A stretch of DNA of 64,000 nucleotides from Selaginella moellendorffii (GCF_000143415.4 NW_003314308.1:1399350-1463349); one strand, 5' to 3'; positions 14,561 to 26,367 are shown, counted from the stretch's first letter. The notes: generated by a model not told the origin, from the sequence alone. Numbers and translations: made by a program.

Positions 14561-15325
14561 AAGAGCAGAGCTCTAAGCTCTAAGCAAAATCATACCAGAG
14601 TTTGTATTGTTTGTGAAGTACTGTGATGGAATAAGAACAGCGACGTATGCCTGTTTTACGAGAGGAGAAAGAAGATTTAGATTCTTCGTCCCAGCAAGAG
14701 ACAAACAGCTGCCAAGGAAAGATCAGCCACAAAACTGGCTTTGTCAATATTGCTCTAGAGACAAACAACTCCACCAAGAGAAAAAGAAATGCGTCCTAGT
14801 TGGATAGAGATGTCAGAGACTTACTTGGATAAGGCATCAGGACTGCAGCATCGTCCACAAAGCCAGTCTTTTGAGGACAAAATAAGTATTGCCCCACACT
14901 GGAAAACCAAGAAGGAAGCAGATCCCTGCTGGAAGGACAGGGACATCGAGAGAAAATGTGAGGTAGCCGGAGGTCGCTTTCCATCCACCCTAATAAAATC
15001 CCAAGAACCCTAAAAAGCAGCTATTTGCAAATTAGTGTAGACTTTACAATAAGTAAATGATTTTAACTCCAACACAAAAAGAAGTATAAAATTTGAGCTA
15101 AAAGAAATTCCCTAGGGGTAAATATCAGATTTTCAATCATGTGGAAAATGGGGCAAAATGTTTCTAGACAGTAGACAGGGCCCCATAGCTAACTGTTTAT
15201 GAGTAAAGATCCCTGGGCCGTGGATTCCTTTAGCACGTTCTCCCTCCTGGAAATTATAATGTTCCTTTAAATCTTTTTGAGTATGGTTCCCCAAGAACCC
15301 TAAAAGCAAGGAGTTTTAGGGTTCT
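14561..15325. other. Intergenic region alcohol oxidase / organellar protein
   Basis: This stretch of 765 bp has no supported gene. The motif CCAAGAACCCTAAAA occurs twice (15001 and 15291), each copy with a telo-box core. The second copy is just upstream of the next start codon. Confidence 0.5.
15296..15323. promoter_or_regulatory. Paired telo-boxes before the neugrin-like gene
   Basis: AACCCTAA at 15296-15303 and its complement TTAGGGTT at 15316-15323 flank a 12-nt gap and end 2 nt before the start codon. The opposed arrangement could also form a small hairpin in the leader. Confidence 0.45.
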
Positions 15326-16027
15326 ATGGCGATGGCAATGCGGAGGAGCGGCTGCTCGGCCAGGATAAGGTGGGTGATGCCGCATTTCACTCCCTCGAGC
15401 TTCTGTAGCAGCAGCGCATCGTCATCGTCCGGAGAAATCGCCGCAAGCAGCAGCACGGAGATCGCAAGCGATGGAGAAACCGGGATTACTCCAAAGGCAA
15501 GGAGGAGGAGAAGGAGGTCCAAATCCAAGGCCGACGACAGCTGCGCTGCCAAGCTCACCATCAACATCAAGACCGCGATGCGTGAGTTTCGGCTGGGAGA
15601 CATCCCCAACGCCAAGGTGTGTGGGCTGCCCACGGAGAGGTCGCTCTTCACCGTCATCCAGGGGCCTCACATCGACAAGAAATCGCGCGAGCAGTTTGAT
15701 ATCCAGACGCGGAAGTGGCGCGTCACCATCGATACGGAGACGAGTAAGTTGCGAGAGAAGCTCGAGTTTCTCAAGGAGCACAGGATTCCTGGAGTGGAGA
15801 TCAAGGCCCGGTTCCAGTACAAGACGAGGATGGCTTGGCCGCTCAAGCCTACCCGGCTGTCCGATCAGGAGAAATGGAAGCTCTTGACGCTGCGCAAGAA
15901 AGATCCAAAGCTCTACACCGCTGCGAAGCTTGCCGAGGAGTTTAAGATCGAAGAAGAACAAGTGTATGACGTGCTCAGGTCCATGGAGGAGCGGCAAAAA
16001 CACGTCGATTTGTTTGGAGGAGAGTGA
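15326..16027 (+). CDS. Putative organellar protein, neugrin/Bot1p-like (GCD1-like)
   Basis: A single exon encodes 233 residues. The first about 60 are rich in Ser, Arg and Ala with few acids up to the Ser-rich patch, as expected of a mitochondrial or plastid transit peptide. A basic patch (ARRRRRRSKSKAD) follows. The C-terminal helix-turn-helix-like segment SDQEKWKLLTLRKKDPKLYT with AAKLAEEFKIEEEQVYDVLR has the pattern of neugrin/Bot1p-type mitoribosome-associated proteins (arrest of the ribosomal chain, pathway inferred). The plant protein GAMETE CELL DEFECTIVE 1 is a possible orthologue, but I could not align it. The frame is certain and the function is not. It converges on the TRAPP gene with only 39 bp between the stop codons. 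Confidence 0.6.
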   Translation: MAMAMRRSGCSARIRWVMPHFTPSSFCSSSASSSSGEIAASSSTEIASDGETGITPKARRRRRRSKSKADDSCAAKLTINIKTAMREFRLGDIPNAKVCGLPTERSLFTVIQGPHIDKKSREQFDIQTRKWRVTIDTETSKLREKLEFLKEHRIPGVEIKARFQYKTRMAWPLKPTRLSDQEKWKLLTLRKKDPKLYTAAKLAEEFKIEEEQVYDVLRSMEERQKHVDLFGGE

Positions 16028-16066
16028 AGAAACGCTCCAACGCTCAACTTTCTTTCTTCCGTCTTC

Positions 16067-19000
16067 TTAAAGCAGCTCCATCGGCATTTGGATGACTGTG
16101 AATAAGAAAGAGTGCCCGGCTCCTTCTCCTACTTGTGCTACTCTATCCGTGTTACTGGCACCACCATCGCTACGATCAACCGGTGATAGTGCTGCTTCCT
16201 CGGCATAGTCGCCTGCTCTAATTGCTGGAGCCGCCACAAAGCTGCTCTTTTTTGCCTTCTCCGGGGCCACTACCACTGTCTCTGCCTGTTGCTTCCCCGT
16301 CTCTAGCAATCTCCACGAGATCCTATAGTTGCTCAAGTCGTACATTCCCGGCGCTAGCACTCCGACGCATAGCGGCACTCTGGTGGAAGCTCCGGGTGCC
16401 AGTTCCAGCGATGTCACGGATTTGGAGCAGCACCATACGTAAGGTCCGGATGATGCAAGCTTCCTGTCACTCCTTGCTGAGGATTCTGTTCCTGACAAAG
16501 CGAGAGCCTCTAAAGTTGGTGGAGGCGAGGCACTTCGCCACCCAGCTTTGGCACCACCATCGCCTGTGTCATTCCAGTCACAAGTCTCCACTTTCACGGA
16601 TGCTGTCAGCTGCGAGCAGTTTCTAAGAGCCAAGAAGACCGGGACTTCGCATAGACCTTGGGTAGCGAAGTCGTGGGCTAAACACCTCGGTCCCTCCATA
16701 GCCCAAACTAATGGTTGAGAGCCTTCCACCCTGCAAAGTTGAAGCTCGTAAGACCATAGGAAAATGGAGACAAATCGAACAAAACCTGCAATGACAGACG
16801 TGATGGCTTGCAATACGAAAATCCCGGTGACTACCCGCGGCTTTCTCGGTTATCATGTCGTCTTGTTGCCCAGTGATCAAAACTATATCGACAGTTTGAT
16901 ATCTAGCGTGCTGCTAGTGAAAACAGTAGTTGGAGAAATTAACAAAACATTCAAACGAAACCAAACCTGAGAAGTTTTTATCTGTACAATCTTCTCTTGC
17001 TGGTGAAAATAAGAAAGTGGACCTGAACTAATGTTGATTAGAGGCTCTTCGCTACTAGGAGGACCAAGTCTTACGGTACCACCTCCATGCTTTGTCTCCA
17101 CATCCCTCTGCACAGTCACTACGACTTAAACAGCCAGATACGCAAAACGGAGCTTACCCGGAGTTGGAAGAAAAAGGAGGATGATTGCGTAGCAGGCAGC
17201 AACTGAGATGGAGAGACGGAAGATGACAGGAATGCAGCCTTGAGTGTTTCATCATTATCTGCTTGCTCCAACACCTGCGGCTGAACGGCAGAGAAGCACC
17301 AATCATCTCCGATACTCGATGCCTGTCGCAACCAGAAACTGTCGGAAGGATGTACATTTGCTACGTCCATTCGTAAAAGGTACTGGTCCAGCTTCACTGG
17401 GCAGGACGATATTCCCACGGAGACTTGTAGCGACGGAATCACCTAAAAGCAAAGCGGTAAACAAAAGAAGTCTAAATAACAAGAAGTCAGCTTTACCTGA
17501 ACACTATGGACCATTCGCAAAGTCCGATACTTAAGGCTGGTAGTGTCTTCACACGGCTCAAAGTAGAGTACTGTCTTGAATGACACCTTTCCATCGTGGC
17601 TTGCATGCAACCATAACGGCCATAGGAATGTTGACACTCCTTCTAACAAAGTTTTCTGAGACCAATAACGACGGTCAGGAGCTTAACTTCGTAGTTACGA
17701 GAGCACCAAACCTCCGGAAAGTGAAAAATGGAGCTACCGTGTTCACATTGGATGTCTTTTGGCTGCCCATCATTTCGCACTTCCAAACAATTTGGAAATT
17801 CAAGGTCCAAATCTCCTTGTTCGCCAAACATTAAAAACGCAGGATGGCTGGTTTTAAGTTTGATATTCTACAAGAACAACTCAAAGGTTACACGAGTAAT
17901 GCAAAGGAGAGAATGCAGACCTTAATAGAGGCCTGAGACGGATTTTGAATCTCTAATACAACACGCCGAACTTCTCCTCTGTTAATCTTTGGTGGTAGCT
18001 CATGCATTGATATCTCCAGCCTTGGCATGTGCTGCCCACAGTAAATCAGGAAAAGAAAATGATACTCGAAATATTACGTACCGCCACTACGTTGAACTTC
18101 AACCGCTTATGGAATGGTACATCTATTTTAGACTTTCTTGGCTTTGATGATTTTGATTTCCCTTGCACTGGAAAGTCATAACGACATTGCACGATTCCAC
18201 AAAGGCCCCATTTAACTCCCACTACCTGCAGCAAACCTTCTTCGATAGGCTTCGTCTTCAAGCAAACCTGCACCCGGGCATGAAAAACAGAAAAAAATAA
18301 AAAAATAAAAATGTGACTAGCAAGTCTTACCTCCACCTCTTCTCCACCCTTGAGAGAAAATGATTCGTTTGAGAGAATCAACGAGGAGTTTTCACTGCAA
18401 AGTGCACACCTTGAAGAAAAATTCAAAGGAAAACGGCAACATACGGTTTTGAGCTCGTCATCTCTTCTGGTCCTACAGAGTCGGTAAGTAACACTAAAAG
18501 TTGATTCAGGAAATATCACCTCTCTTTTTTGGTTGAAACTCGCAAATAAGCTCCATAAGAAAGACTTCAATGGAGATTTGCAACGGATTGCTAACCTTAA
18601 GAAAGACACAAACATCCTCTGTCAAAAAGAAAATGTAAATAAATGTGAAATTCAATACAACCACAAGACTTACCTCCTGAAACGCACACGTTAAAATCCT
18701 GGATTTTCTTGTTAGATTTCCCTGCATCCAACCAAGTCGTAATTGGTGCTCCTGAGGACGGTGGAACAAGCTCCTCCTCTAAAAGGGCCCATTCCGCTTC
18801 CGGTACACTGGCCTGCAGAAACCTGCTTACAATATTCTGACATGAGAAATAGTTATCTTACAGCCATGGCGGAAGCATAGGTCCTGTGATCTTCAAAGCG
18901 TACATACACGTCATCGGAGCTTATTGCAGGCAACCTTACTCGTAACACCTCATCTTTCGTTTCCAAATTCTACCAAATCACGGTGTTTAACGATGCAAAT

Positions 19001-21563
19001 TAAAAGATAAACTTAAAATACCTGGACTGCATTGAGAAATTCTTTCAAGAACTGGGCTTGTGTCGGAGCAGACTGGTGACTGCAAGCCATGATGTTCATA
19101 AAATGTTGAACAGCAGCATCCACCTTCCCAAGAAGCAAGGATATCCTGAAAGCAATAATAGCCAGTTCAGTAAACTCATTAAAGCCTTTCACGTACCGGC
19201 CAAGGTAGACATTAACGTGATCACCAATAAAATTCCAGCCTTGCCCATCGTATACAGCTGAGGCTCTCGAATAGGCACGTAGCGCGTGTTTTCTCTAGAG
19301 TAGTTGAAGGATAAGTCAAAGCCAAAATGCTGTTGCAATTTACCTGGCTACTCATATGGTACCGGATACCTGCTAAAACAAGATGAAAACCGTACTTCCG
19401 CAGCATAGGTGGGACACAACGCAAGAAACAGTATGCTGACTGCTCTAACAATACTCCTGCTCGCAAAGTAGCATCCTTGTCCATCTAATTGGAAGTTTTA
19501 AAGCTTGTAAGCACGCGATCAAAACCAAACCTCTGTGCCCGCTCGAAAGAGGACGGATGCAGCTTCGGAATATTGAGCTCTCGTTTTATGCACTTCAGCC
19601 CACCACAAAGCTGTGCGCGTTGCGTACCTTATGGAGGGAGGGCCACAAGTCTAGAAAGGTAAAACAGCTCAGAATATCAAATAAGACGCACAAAGCTCGT
19701 TACTTGATATGTTATGTAGGCTGTCTCTAAGGAGTTATCAGCTTCTTTTCTTGATTGGTCCAACAGGCATAAACAAATTCCAAGCATCTCCTGTGTGCAT
19801 AATACATGTCAAGAATGAAATCACACAAAACTTTCAACTCACCATGACGCCGGCATATCTTTTCAGCGCTCTATCAGCTTTGTAATCGCTCGAGAGCAAG
19901 CGATAGTTTGATACCGCCAGATCGTAATCTTGCAACATAAAAGAGTAATCCGCAAGAACACGAATTTGTGATTCCACCGAATTGTAAGTATATCTGCCAA
20001 TACACAAAAAAAAAAAAAAAAAGAGAGAGAGAGAGAGAAGGATGAGAGCGCTATTTATGTTTCGTCTTACACATTCCCTGAAGGAGTATCCGGGTATTCG
20101 GAGTCTTTTTTCCGCCACCAAAGATTTTTTAATTGATTCTTTAAGCCTCGTCGTGTAGCTGCCACCTGCAACCACAATCTGTTCAGTAGCAGCAAATTTT
20201 GCAGCAAAAACTTACCTGCTGATTCAAGTAACGAACTTTCTGTTCCATATACGGTATAATGTGCTTCTGGCACAAATCGATCACAAACCTTTGAATCTGA
20301 AACAAGAAATAGCCTCAGGAGAAATGTGGATGGCTTTCAGACAAGTACCTCATCGACATCGTTAATTTGAAGACAGCATCCAGTTTTAAGATTGTCTGAT
20401 ATCTGCATGTCTCAAGTTATAGCCCAGAGAAGCATAAGCACAAAACATTTGCATACCTTATAATGCGGCATGCTAGAACTCCAGATATCTTCCACAGGGG
20501 AACCATTATCCAGTGGAGAAGAATTTATCCGGATTAAGCTGCAGTCGTTAACATCTAGTGTACCAGCAAAATTCTGAAGCATCTCATTTGCGCTGCCAGA
20601 TACCAGACAACGCAAAAAATTACAAGATGAAGGTAAATAATTGCTTGAGACTTACCGATCAGAAGGCCCATCCTGGTTGTCGTGCAATACAACGTAGTGC
20701 CTGAGGATTCTTGGATCCATGGCACCATCCTTGAGCAACGATGGCAGATTGGTAACGTCTGACAGGCTAGCAAAGACGTCGAGGGGGTTCTCGTCGTTTG
20801 AAGAAACAACAAGCAGACCTGCAAGTCACACACTCGCCATGAGTCAGCTTACGTGATCGAGAATATCTAGGACTATACAAGCTACAGGGTGATCAAAAGC
20901 TTCGTGTTCAGAGAATGCTAGAGTCCGGGCAAACGCGGTACTGTACTTTTGGAACCAAGACAGTGTCGACTCCGACTGCATCGCTAGCAGAAACAAGCAG
21001 CACAGAATAAGGAACTCAAAGAGAGAACAACTGGAACACAGCAAACCTCTGTGGACGGATTCAATACTGCTCTGAGCACGAAGATCGTCACCTTGGATCT
21101 CGTCCAGAGCAGCCTCATTCACCACATCAAGTAATTGCTGCTCGGCTAGCTAAGCAACGCAGAAAAGAAAAAGCATACATCATTCTTCACATGAAGAATG
21201 AATGAAAAGCTACCTCAATTGGCGTAGCTCGAATCTCCGAAGCGTAGAAGAGGCGGAGTCGAAACTCTTGCAGCCGGTATGGCGTCTCGCTCGCTGTCCG
21301 CACGGGTACTGATGGAATAATCACGGAGGAGAGATCGGATTCATTCACATTCCACGAAAACAAGCACACTCACCATTGACGCGGTCGAGAAAACAGAAGG
21401 GGCGCAGGAGATCCACGAATCCGAGATTGTTCTTCCGGCATGCCGCCTCCGCGCGGGGCGACGCAAGCACCATGACCACCGGCGACACGCTCTGGAGCAG
21501 GATCTGGGACAGCAGCGACGCAGCGCCATTGCCAGGAGCTGCCGGAGCGGGAGGACTCTCCAT
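16067..21563 (-). CDS. TRS85: TRAPP III tethering subunit TRAPPC8/TRS85
   Basis: TRAPPC8 tethers vesicles in early secretory traffic and autophagy. More than 20 short exons are spread over 5.5 kb on the minus strand. Exon 1 (21374-21563) starts MESPPAPAAPGNG and reads SPVVMVLASPRAEAACRKNN, then GFVDLLRPFCFLDRVN. The splice to exon 2 gives VPVRTASETPYRLQEFRLRL, a family hallmark. Later exons read NENPLDVFASLSDVTNLPSL, MDPRILRHYVVLHDNQDGPS and DVNDCSLIRINSS. The last exon (about 16733 down to 16067) carries the C-terminal beta-rich part, including VPLCVGVLAPGMYDLSNYRI, and ends FTVIQMPMELL. I did not fix every internal splice site. A TTG in frame upstream of 21563 was not used as start. Confidence 0.85.
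20006..20039. repeat. Poly(A) plus (GA)n tract in a TRS85 intron
   Basis: A run of A residues is followed by a (GA)n run. On the coding strand of TRS85 this reads as (TC)n then poly(T), a strong polypyrimidine tract inside an intron. Confidence 0.8.
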
Positions 21564-21567
21564 CGAG

Positions 21568-21575
21568 AACCCTAA
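21568..21575 (-). promoter_or_regulatory. Telo-box at the TRS85 start
   Basis: AACCCTAA on the plus strand (TTAGGGTT in the gene direction) lies 4 nt upstream of the TRS85 start codon, probably inside the leader. Confidence 0.45.
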
Positions 21576-21708
21576 ACCCGGTCCGATAGATCTCAAATTA
21601 AAATGTGGAGTGAAAGGAAAAATTCACTTTAACCATACTTTAACCATGGTACAATGCTAGCGAGAGAGAAGATGATCCTCGCTCGATCTCTAGAGATGAT
21701 CTAATCGG

Positions 21709-22944
21709 TCATGGAGTGTAGGATGATAAACACTGGTGTGGCGGTCTGGAGGAGAGCTTGCCAGCATTGAGAGGGCATGCCGATTGCGATGGCGGCGTGA
21801 GGCAATTGTATTGGAGGCAGAGGAGCGCGGCGGCGGGTAGCGCGGCGTCCGGCGGCGATAGATCGAAGCCCGTCAGGAAGTTGTGCTGGAGATAGAGATT
21901 GCGAAGATTTGCTGAGAGGAGGCCATCCGCGAATTCCTTTGGGACGGAGCCCGTGAAGTGATTGTTGTTGAGGAAGACGTTCTCCGAGAAGGCTAGCATC
22001 GGTGGAATGGCGCCCGAGAGATTGTTGTAGCTCAAATCCACGCGGCTCATCCTCGCGGGAGATTCGATCGCCACAGGCCCTGACAAGTGATTGCGCTGGA
22101 GCTGCACAGACACGAGATTTGGATTGCTGCTCCACAGCAACGATGGAATGGCCCCGGTCAATTCGTTGGAGCTTAAGTCAAGCGTGGTCAATGCGCGGAG
22201 GGACGCCAGCGATGGAGCCATGGAGCCCGATAGCCGGTTGTTCTTGAGGGAGAGATAGGTGAGCGAGGCGGGGAGCGAGCGGGGTATCTCACCCGAGAGC
22301 TCGTTCCAGCCTAGATCGAAATGGGTCATGGAGGCGGAGGTGAATCGATCAGGGATTGGCCCCGAGAGCTTGTTGTGGGAGAGCTCCAGGGCGACGAGAC
22401 TGGGCAGCAGAGCAATCTCGTGTGGAATGGCGCAGGCGAGAGAATTGGAGCTGAGGTCCAGCACCAGCAATCGTGTGAGGCTGGCAAAGCTGGCGGGGAT
22501 GCATCCGGAGAGCTGGTTGTGGCTGATTCCCAGGAACTGGAGGCTGCTGCCCAGATTCTCGCCAATGCTGGATGGGAGCTCTCCTCGTACGCTGCCCGCC
22601 GTGAGCGTGAGTTGCTGGAGCAGGCGGAGGTCTCCAATGCGCGGGCTGAGCGTGCCAGTGAGGCCTGGCGATCCGGCGTAGCCGTCGCCCAGGTTGAGCA
22701 TCACGACGTGGCTGCTGGCGCCGATGATAGTGCAAACGATCCCGGAGAAGCCGCTGCAAGGCTCGCGTTCGAAATCCCAGCTGGACAGGAAGGAGGAGCC
22801 CGGCAGATCCTTGAGCTGCTTCTTGATGTCGAGCAATGCATCGCGCTCATCCGGATGGAGCTGTTGCGCCATTGCCATGTAATGCATCGCAGCGAGCATC
22901 AAAGCTCCCAATCCCAAGCGAAGAATCGAAACCTCTCTCACCAT
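21709..22944 (-). CDS. Secreted LRR protein (At1g03440/At4g03010 type)
   Basis: An intronless gene codes for 411 residues. It has an N-terminal signal peptide (hydrophobic stretch about residues 8-26, ending near AMAQQ) and an LRR N-cap with SWDFEREPCSGFSGIVC. About ten plant-type LRRs follow (pattern LxxLxLSxNxLSGxIP), then a C-cap FLTGFDLSPP with LCLQYNCLTPPSQSACPL. There is no membrane segment and no kinase. The C-cap and the phrase LNLGDGYAGSPGL match the Arabidopsis At1g03440/At4g03010 family as I know it. The protein probably acts in the apoplast or wall; the ligand is unknown. It lies 145 bp downstream of the TRS85 start and points the same way. Confidence 0.88.
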   Translation of the reverse strand: MVREVSILRLGLGALMLAAMHYMAMAQQLHPDERDALLDIKKQLKDLPGSSFLSSWDFEREPCSGFSGIVCTIIGASSHVVMLNLGDGYAGSPGLTGTLSPRIGDLRLLQQLTLTAGSVRGELPSSIGENLGSSLQFLGISHNQLSGCIPASFASLTRLLVLDLSSNSLACAIPHEIALLPSLVALELSHNKLSGPIPDRFTSASMTHFDLGWNELSGEIPRSLPASLTYLSLKNNRLSGSMAPSLASLRALTTLDLSSNELTGAIPSLLWSSNPNLVSVQLQRNHLSGPVAIESPARMSRVDLSYNNLSGAIPPMLAFSENVFLNNNHFTGSVPKEFADGLLSANLRNLYLQHNFLTGFDLSPPDAALPAAALLCLQYNCLTPPSQSACPLNAGKLSSRPPHQCLSSYTP

Positions 22945-23190
22945 CTCTACAGTCGCGATTGGATTCTTCTTCTATGCTATCTTCTCTTTCTCTGAGCGAC
23001 AGCGTTGCTACAAACTAGGCTGGGGCGAGATAGGCGCGTAAGCTTGCGCTTGTCTGGATGCTATTTACAATCTCTCCCAGCGACAGGACAGGGAAGAGAT
23101 TTAACGGCTCCATGGCGTCCCAACGGATATCATATGAGCCCATTGAAGATGGGAATATTCGTGAGGCAGCAAGAGGCACGGATGCTCTTA

Positions 23191-23198
23191 AACCCTAA
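23191..23198 (+). promoter_or_regulatory. Telo-box before the TTC29-like gene
   Basis: AACCCTAA lies 14 nt before the start codon at 23213. The divergent spacer between this gene and the LRR gene (22945-23212) is only 268 bp. Confidence 0.45.
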
Positions 23199-23212
23199 CT
23201 TACGAGCAAGAG

Positions 23213-25007
23213 ATGGGAAACAAGGACGCCGTGCACAACGAGATCCTCAGGCTCAAGAGGATCCTCTTTGAAAAGGTGAGCTTTTTCTCAGCTTCGCAGC
23301 TACCAGGCTACCATTTCTTTTCCAATCCGAATCGTCCCAGCTCACGGAGAGCACTGCCAATGCGGGAATCGGGCTCACCAATGTGTCCTTGACGCCGGCG
23401 CAAGAGCTGGGCCAGAAGATGCTCGTCGATGGAATGCCAAAGGCTTTTGTTGGTAAGCAAAGTGGTGATAGATTGATCTTTCTCTTGAGTTCTAACACGA
23501 TTTTAATTCAAGAGTTTTTCGAGCTCACCACCACCTTGGAGCCCGAGCCGACCAACAAAGAGGACGAGGAAGCTGGCATCAGGTTCCCCATCGCCGAAGC
23601 TCAGAGAACGGTAGAATCGATCGAGCACCACCATTTTTATCAAAACACTCGTGCTTATCTTCTTGCAGTTTAAGAAGAAGGAAGTCCAGAGCGTTTTGTG
23701 CGGCCATCTTGTAGCAGCAGAGCGAGCTGCAAGAACAGGTAAGTCAAGAAATCACATCGCCAAAGTATGAGCTAGAGAAATCTCTAAGCAGGGAACAATG
23801 AGAAGCTGTTCGTGGCACTGTCCGGCGTTGGAGCTCTGTTTGACAAGACGTGCTACTTCTCCACTGCGGTGGCCTACTTCGTGCGAGCTCTCGCCGCGGC
23901 CAGCAATGTGACGAGCACACGGAACACCTTTCACGTAGCACAGGTAAGCTTCTCCTCCTGTGACAACCACCTGATTGATCATCCGGATTGTTCACATGTT
24001 CTACAGCAATGTTTAGGCAAAATACAACCTTGGCAAGATCTACTGGAAGGTGCGAAACAGTGGCGACGCCATCAGCTGCTTTGAGGATTGCTTGGGCCTC
24101 GCAAGCTTCATAAACCACGGCCAGCTCGTCGTCATGGCTGCAACTGAGCTCCTCGAGGTGACGCTTTCTTTCTCTACCTTGGTAGCTTAGCTCGTCTTAA
24201 ATCCAGGAAGAAAACAGCATGGAAAAGCTTGCAGGTCTACTGGCATTGCGCCGAGGAGTGCCGACAAGAAGGCAACTACAGACAGAGCATTTGCTACTTT
24301 GAAAAGGCAAGCCAGGAAAAACTATAGAAAAACTTTGGAGATGTGTGAATTTTTCGTCGTGATCACAGTGCGTGCGAGCTGCTGTGGCATGTAGTAATCC
24401 TGTTCAGGGAGGTGAAGCCAAGTACAACATTGGACTCGAATATGGGATGCTCAGGGAGACGCAAAACGCTGTGAAATACCACAACGAGTACATCGATTTC
24501 TCAAGGAAGATCAGGAACAAGGTACGCACGCGCGAGCCATGCGTTAAGATTGTCTTCGAGATTTTTCTTCTCGCTCTCTCAGGCAGGAGAGTGCAAAGCT
24601 CACGCAGCTATGTCGGAAACTTATGAAGCCGCTGGCAATATATCTGCAGCTGTGCACCATCTCAAGGCTTACTTGCAAGCAGCGGCATTTCTAGATCCCG
24701 TCACTCTGGTATTCCATTCGTGCAAGCAATCCATGAGAGATTTGGCTAGAAATCCTTGTTTTTCGTGTCTTACTTGCAGGCCGTGGGACACTGTTTGCTC
24801 GGCTCGCTCTACAAGAGACAAGAGAATCGCGAGGAGTCACTGGAGCAATTCGGGAAGTATTTTGCGATTGCTCGGCAGCTCAAGGATCCAGATTTGCTGG
24901 ACGTGAGTCGCGTCAACATTGGAATCGCTCGGGAGCTCAAGCCCAAGAGGGCGTCCATTAGCCAGTTCATGCTGGGCGAGTGTTCCACATACTGGAGCCT
25001 CCTCTAG
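23213..25007 (+). CDS. TTC29-like TPR protein, probably axonemal
   Basis: About nine short exons encode a TPR protein of roughly 390 residues. The start MGNKDAVHNEILRLKRILFE is followed by LGQKMLVDGMPKAFVEFFEL, resembling the N-terminal block of TTC29. TPR units follow: CYFSTAVAYFVRALAAASNV, AKYNLGKIYWKVRNSGDAIS, EECRQEGNYRQSICYFEKAC, AKYNIGLEYGMLRETQNAVK, AHAAMSETYEAAGNISAAVH and GHCLLGSLYKRQENREESLE. The acceptor giving AKYNLGKIYWK is at 24016. TTC29 is linked to ciliary dynein transport in animals and algae; in a plant this implies swimming sperm. A generic LGN-type TPR protein is the alternative. It ends at 25007. Confidence 0.65.
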
Positions 25008-25323
25008 TAGCGGGGAGGGGAATATACGCTACCTACGGTGGAAGGGATATTCTCCGGCATTATTCCATTCGTTGTGCCAATGGGGTTGGCTATGGCGGAC
25101 GCGGAGCTACGAATGATCCGGGATTTCTCACCACTCTCATGGTAAAGCCATGGCATAAATGCGGCAGCGCGCGTAGCTGCTTGGCGCTCGAGGGTTTGAA
25201 TTGGAGCAGCGGGAGCTGGAGCGTCCAGGACGAAATTCCGGCAATGCAGATGATGATCCGACTCCACGGCCAATTCTGAGCGAGGATCGAGGTGGGCGGA
25301 GCTGCTGAGCTGAGCTGCTGGAG
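25008..25323. other. Intergenic region TTC29-like / ADA1
   Basis: Here 316 bp separate two genes on the same strand. I see no gene and no strong motif beyond a short open frame without family resemblance. Confidence 0.45.
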
Positions 25324-26367
25324 ATGATCGAGGTCGATTGCTCTTCCTTCCCGGATCATGGGGTTATGGCTAATCATCCCTTGCAAGGTAACTCTAGAGC
25401 TTTTTTTTGTAGTTCTAGTCGCTCTATGGAAGCTCGAATTGATCATACGCTTGGGTGCATTGTAGAGGGTGATCAAGCTCTTGGTCCTGGAAGTAGCAAT
25501 GGAGGATTTGCTCGAGTTGCGCTACGCGGGGCCAAGCGCGTGGAGCTGCCCGTCCAGCACTGGCGCATCAACTTAATCGACTTGAAATCCAAGCTTTCCA
25601 AGATCTTGGGTCCCAGCAAGGAGAAAGAGTACTGCAACATCTTTAGCAGCTTTCTAAGCCACCGATTGAGCAAAGCCGAGCTCGACAAGAGGCTGCTCCA
25701 GACGCTGGGCAGCAAGGACAGCATCGTGCTCCACAACCAAATCGTCCGAGCAGTCCTTTCCAACGCAAGGTGTGGACAGCCGCCACCCCGCGGAAGACCA
25801 TCTTCCGGACTACTAGCAAGCGATGATCCGCGCAAGAACAAATCGGACTACCACGCATTGCCTGCTGCCAAGCGGTTCAAGCAAAGCTCCGGCATGGCAG
25901 TGCTTAAAGCTATGGAGGACGAGAAGGAAGAACTGGACGAGGATGGCGAAGATAATGACGAAGAAGAGGAAGAAGTGCAAGCACCACTTGGCGTGCCTCT
26001 TTGTCGCCAGAGCGTGGGTGGCGCGTCGCAAAGATCATCCTCGCCTGTGTCGATGGTGAGCAGCGCCGAGATGATGATCATGGAGGCGAGTGAATTGCCC
26101 GACGCTAGCAGCATGCAAACGCGAATGACGCGATTTGCAGCGGGGCTCGAGGTGGAGCACGAGTGCGCCAATCTCGTCAACCATGCGCTGGACATCCACT
26201 TGAAGCGATTGATCAAGGCTTGTATCCAAACGGGAAGAAGAAGATCGAGCAATCACCGGATCTCGGCTCTCGACTTCCGGGTAGCCATGGAGAATAGCAG
26301 GCAGCTCCTGGGAGGGAACTGGCCAATCCATCTCGAGACACTCTCGCTGCTCGATCACCATTACTAA
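25324..26367 (+). CDS. ADA1: SAGA complex subunit ADA1/TADA1 (Hfi1-like)
   Basis: ADA1 is a histone-fold scaffold subunit of the SAGA coactivator, which acetylates and deubiquitinates nucleosomal histones. The gene is intronless and codes for 347 residues. The SAGA-Tad1 region begins INLIDLKSKLSKILGPSKEK, then FSSFLSHRLSKAELDKRLLQ and LHNQIVRAVLSNA, as in plant TADA1 proteins. An acidic linker (residues about 198-218, Glu/Asp-rich) follows. The C-terminal histone-fold part includes HECANLVNHALDIHLKRLIK and RISALDFRVAMENSRQLLG. The first ATG at 25324 was taken; one at 25366 is possible. It converges on the ERD15 gene with 223 bp between. Confidence 0.85.
   Translation: MIEVDCSSFPDHGVMANHPLQGNSRAFFCSSSRSMEARIDHTLGCIVEGDQALGPGSSNGGFARVALRGAKRVELPVQHWRINLIDLKSKLSKILGPSKEKEYCNIFSSFLSHRLSKAELDKRLLQTLGSKDSIVLHNQIVRAVLSNARCGQPPPRGRPSSGLLASDDPRKNKSDYHALPAAKRFKQSSGMAVLKAMEDEKEELDEDGEDNDEEEEEVQAPLGVPLCRQSVGGASQRSSSPVSMVSSAEMMIMEASELPDASSMQTRMTRFAAGLEVEHECANLVNHALDIHLKRLIKACIQTGRRRSSNHRISALDFRVAMENSRQLLGGNWPIHLETLSLLDHHY

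Noticed and set aside
14789-15013. Small ORF in the spacer after the alcohol oxidase
   Set aside because: It has no family resemblance, no signal sequence and no supporting splice structure.
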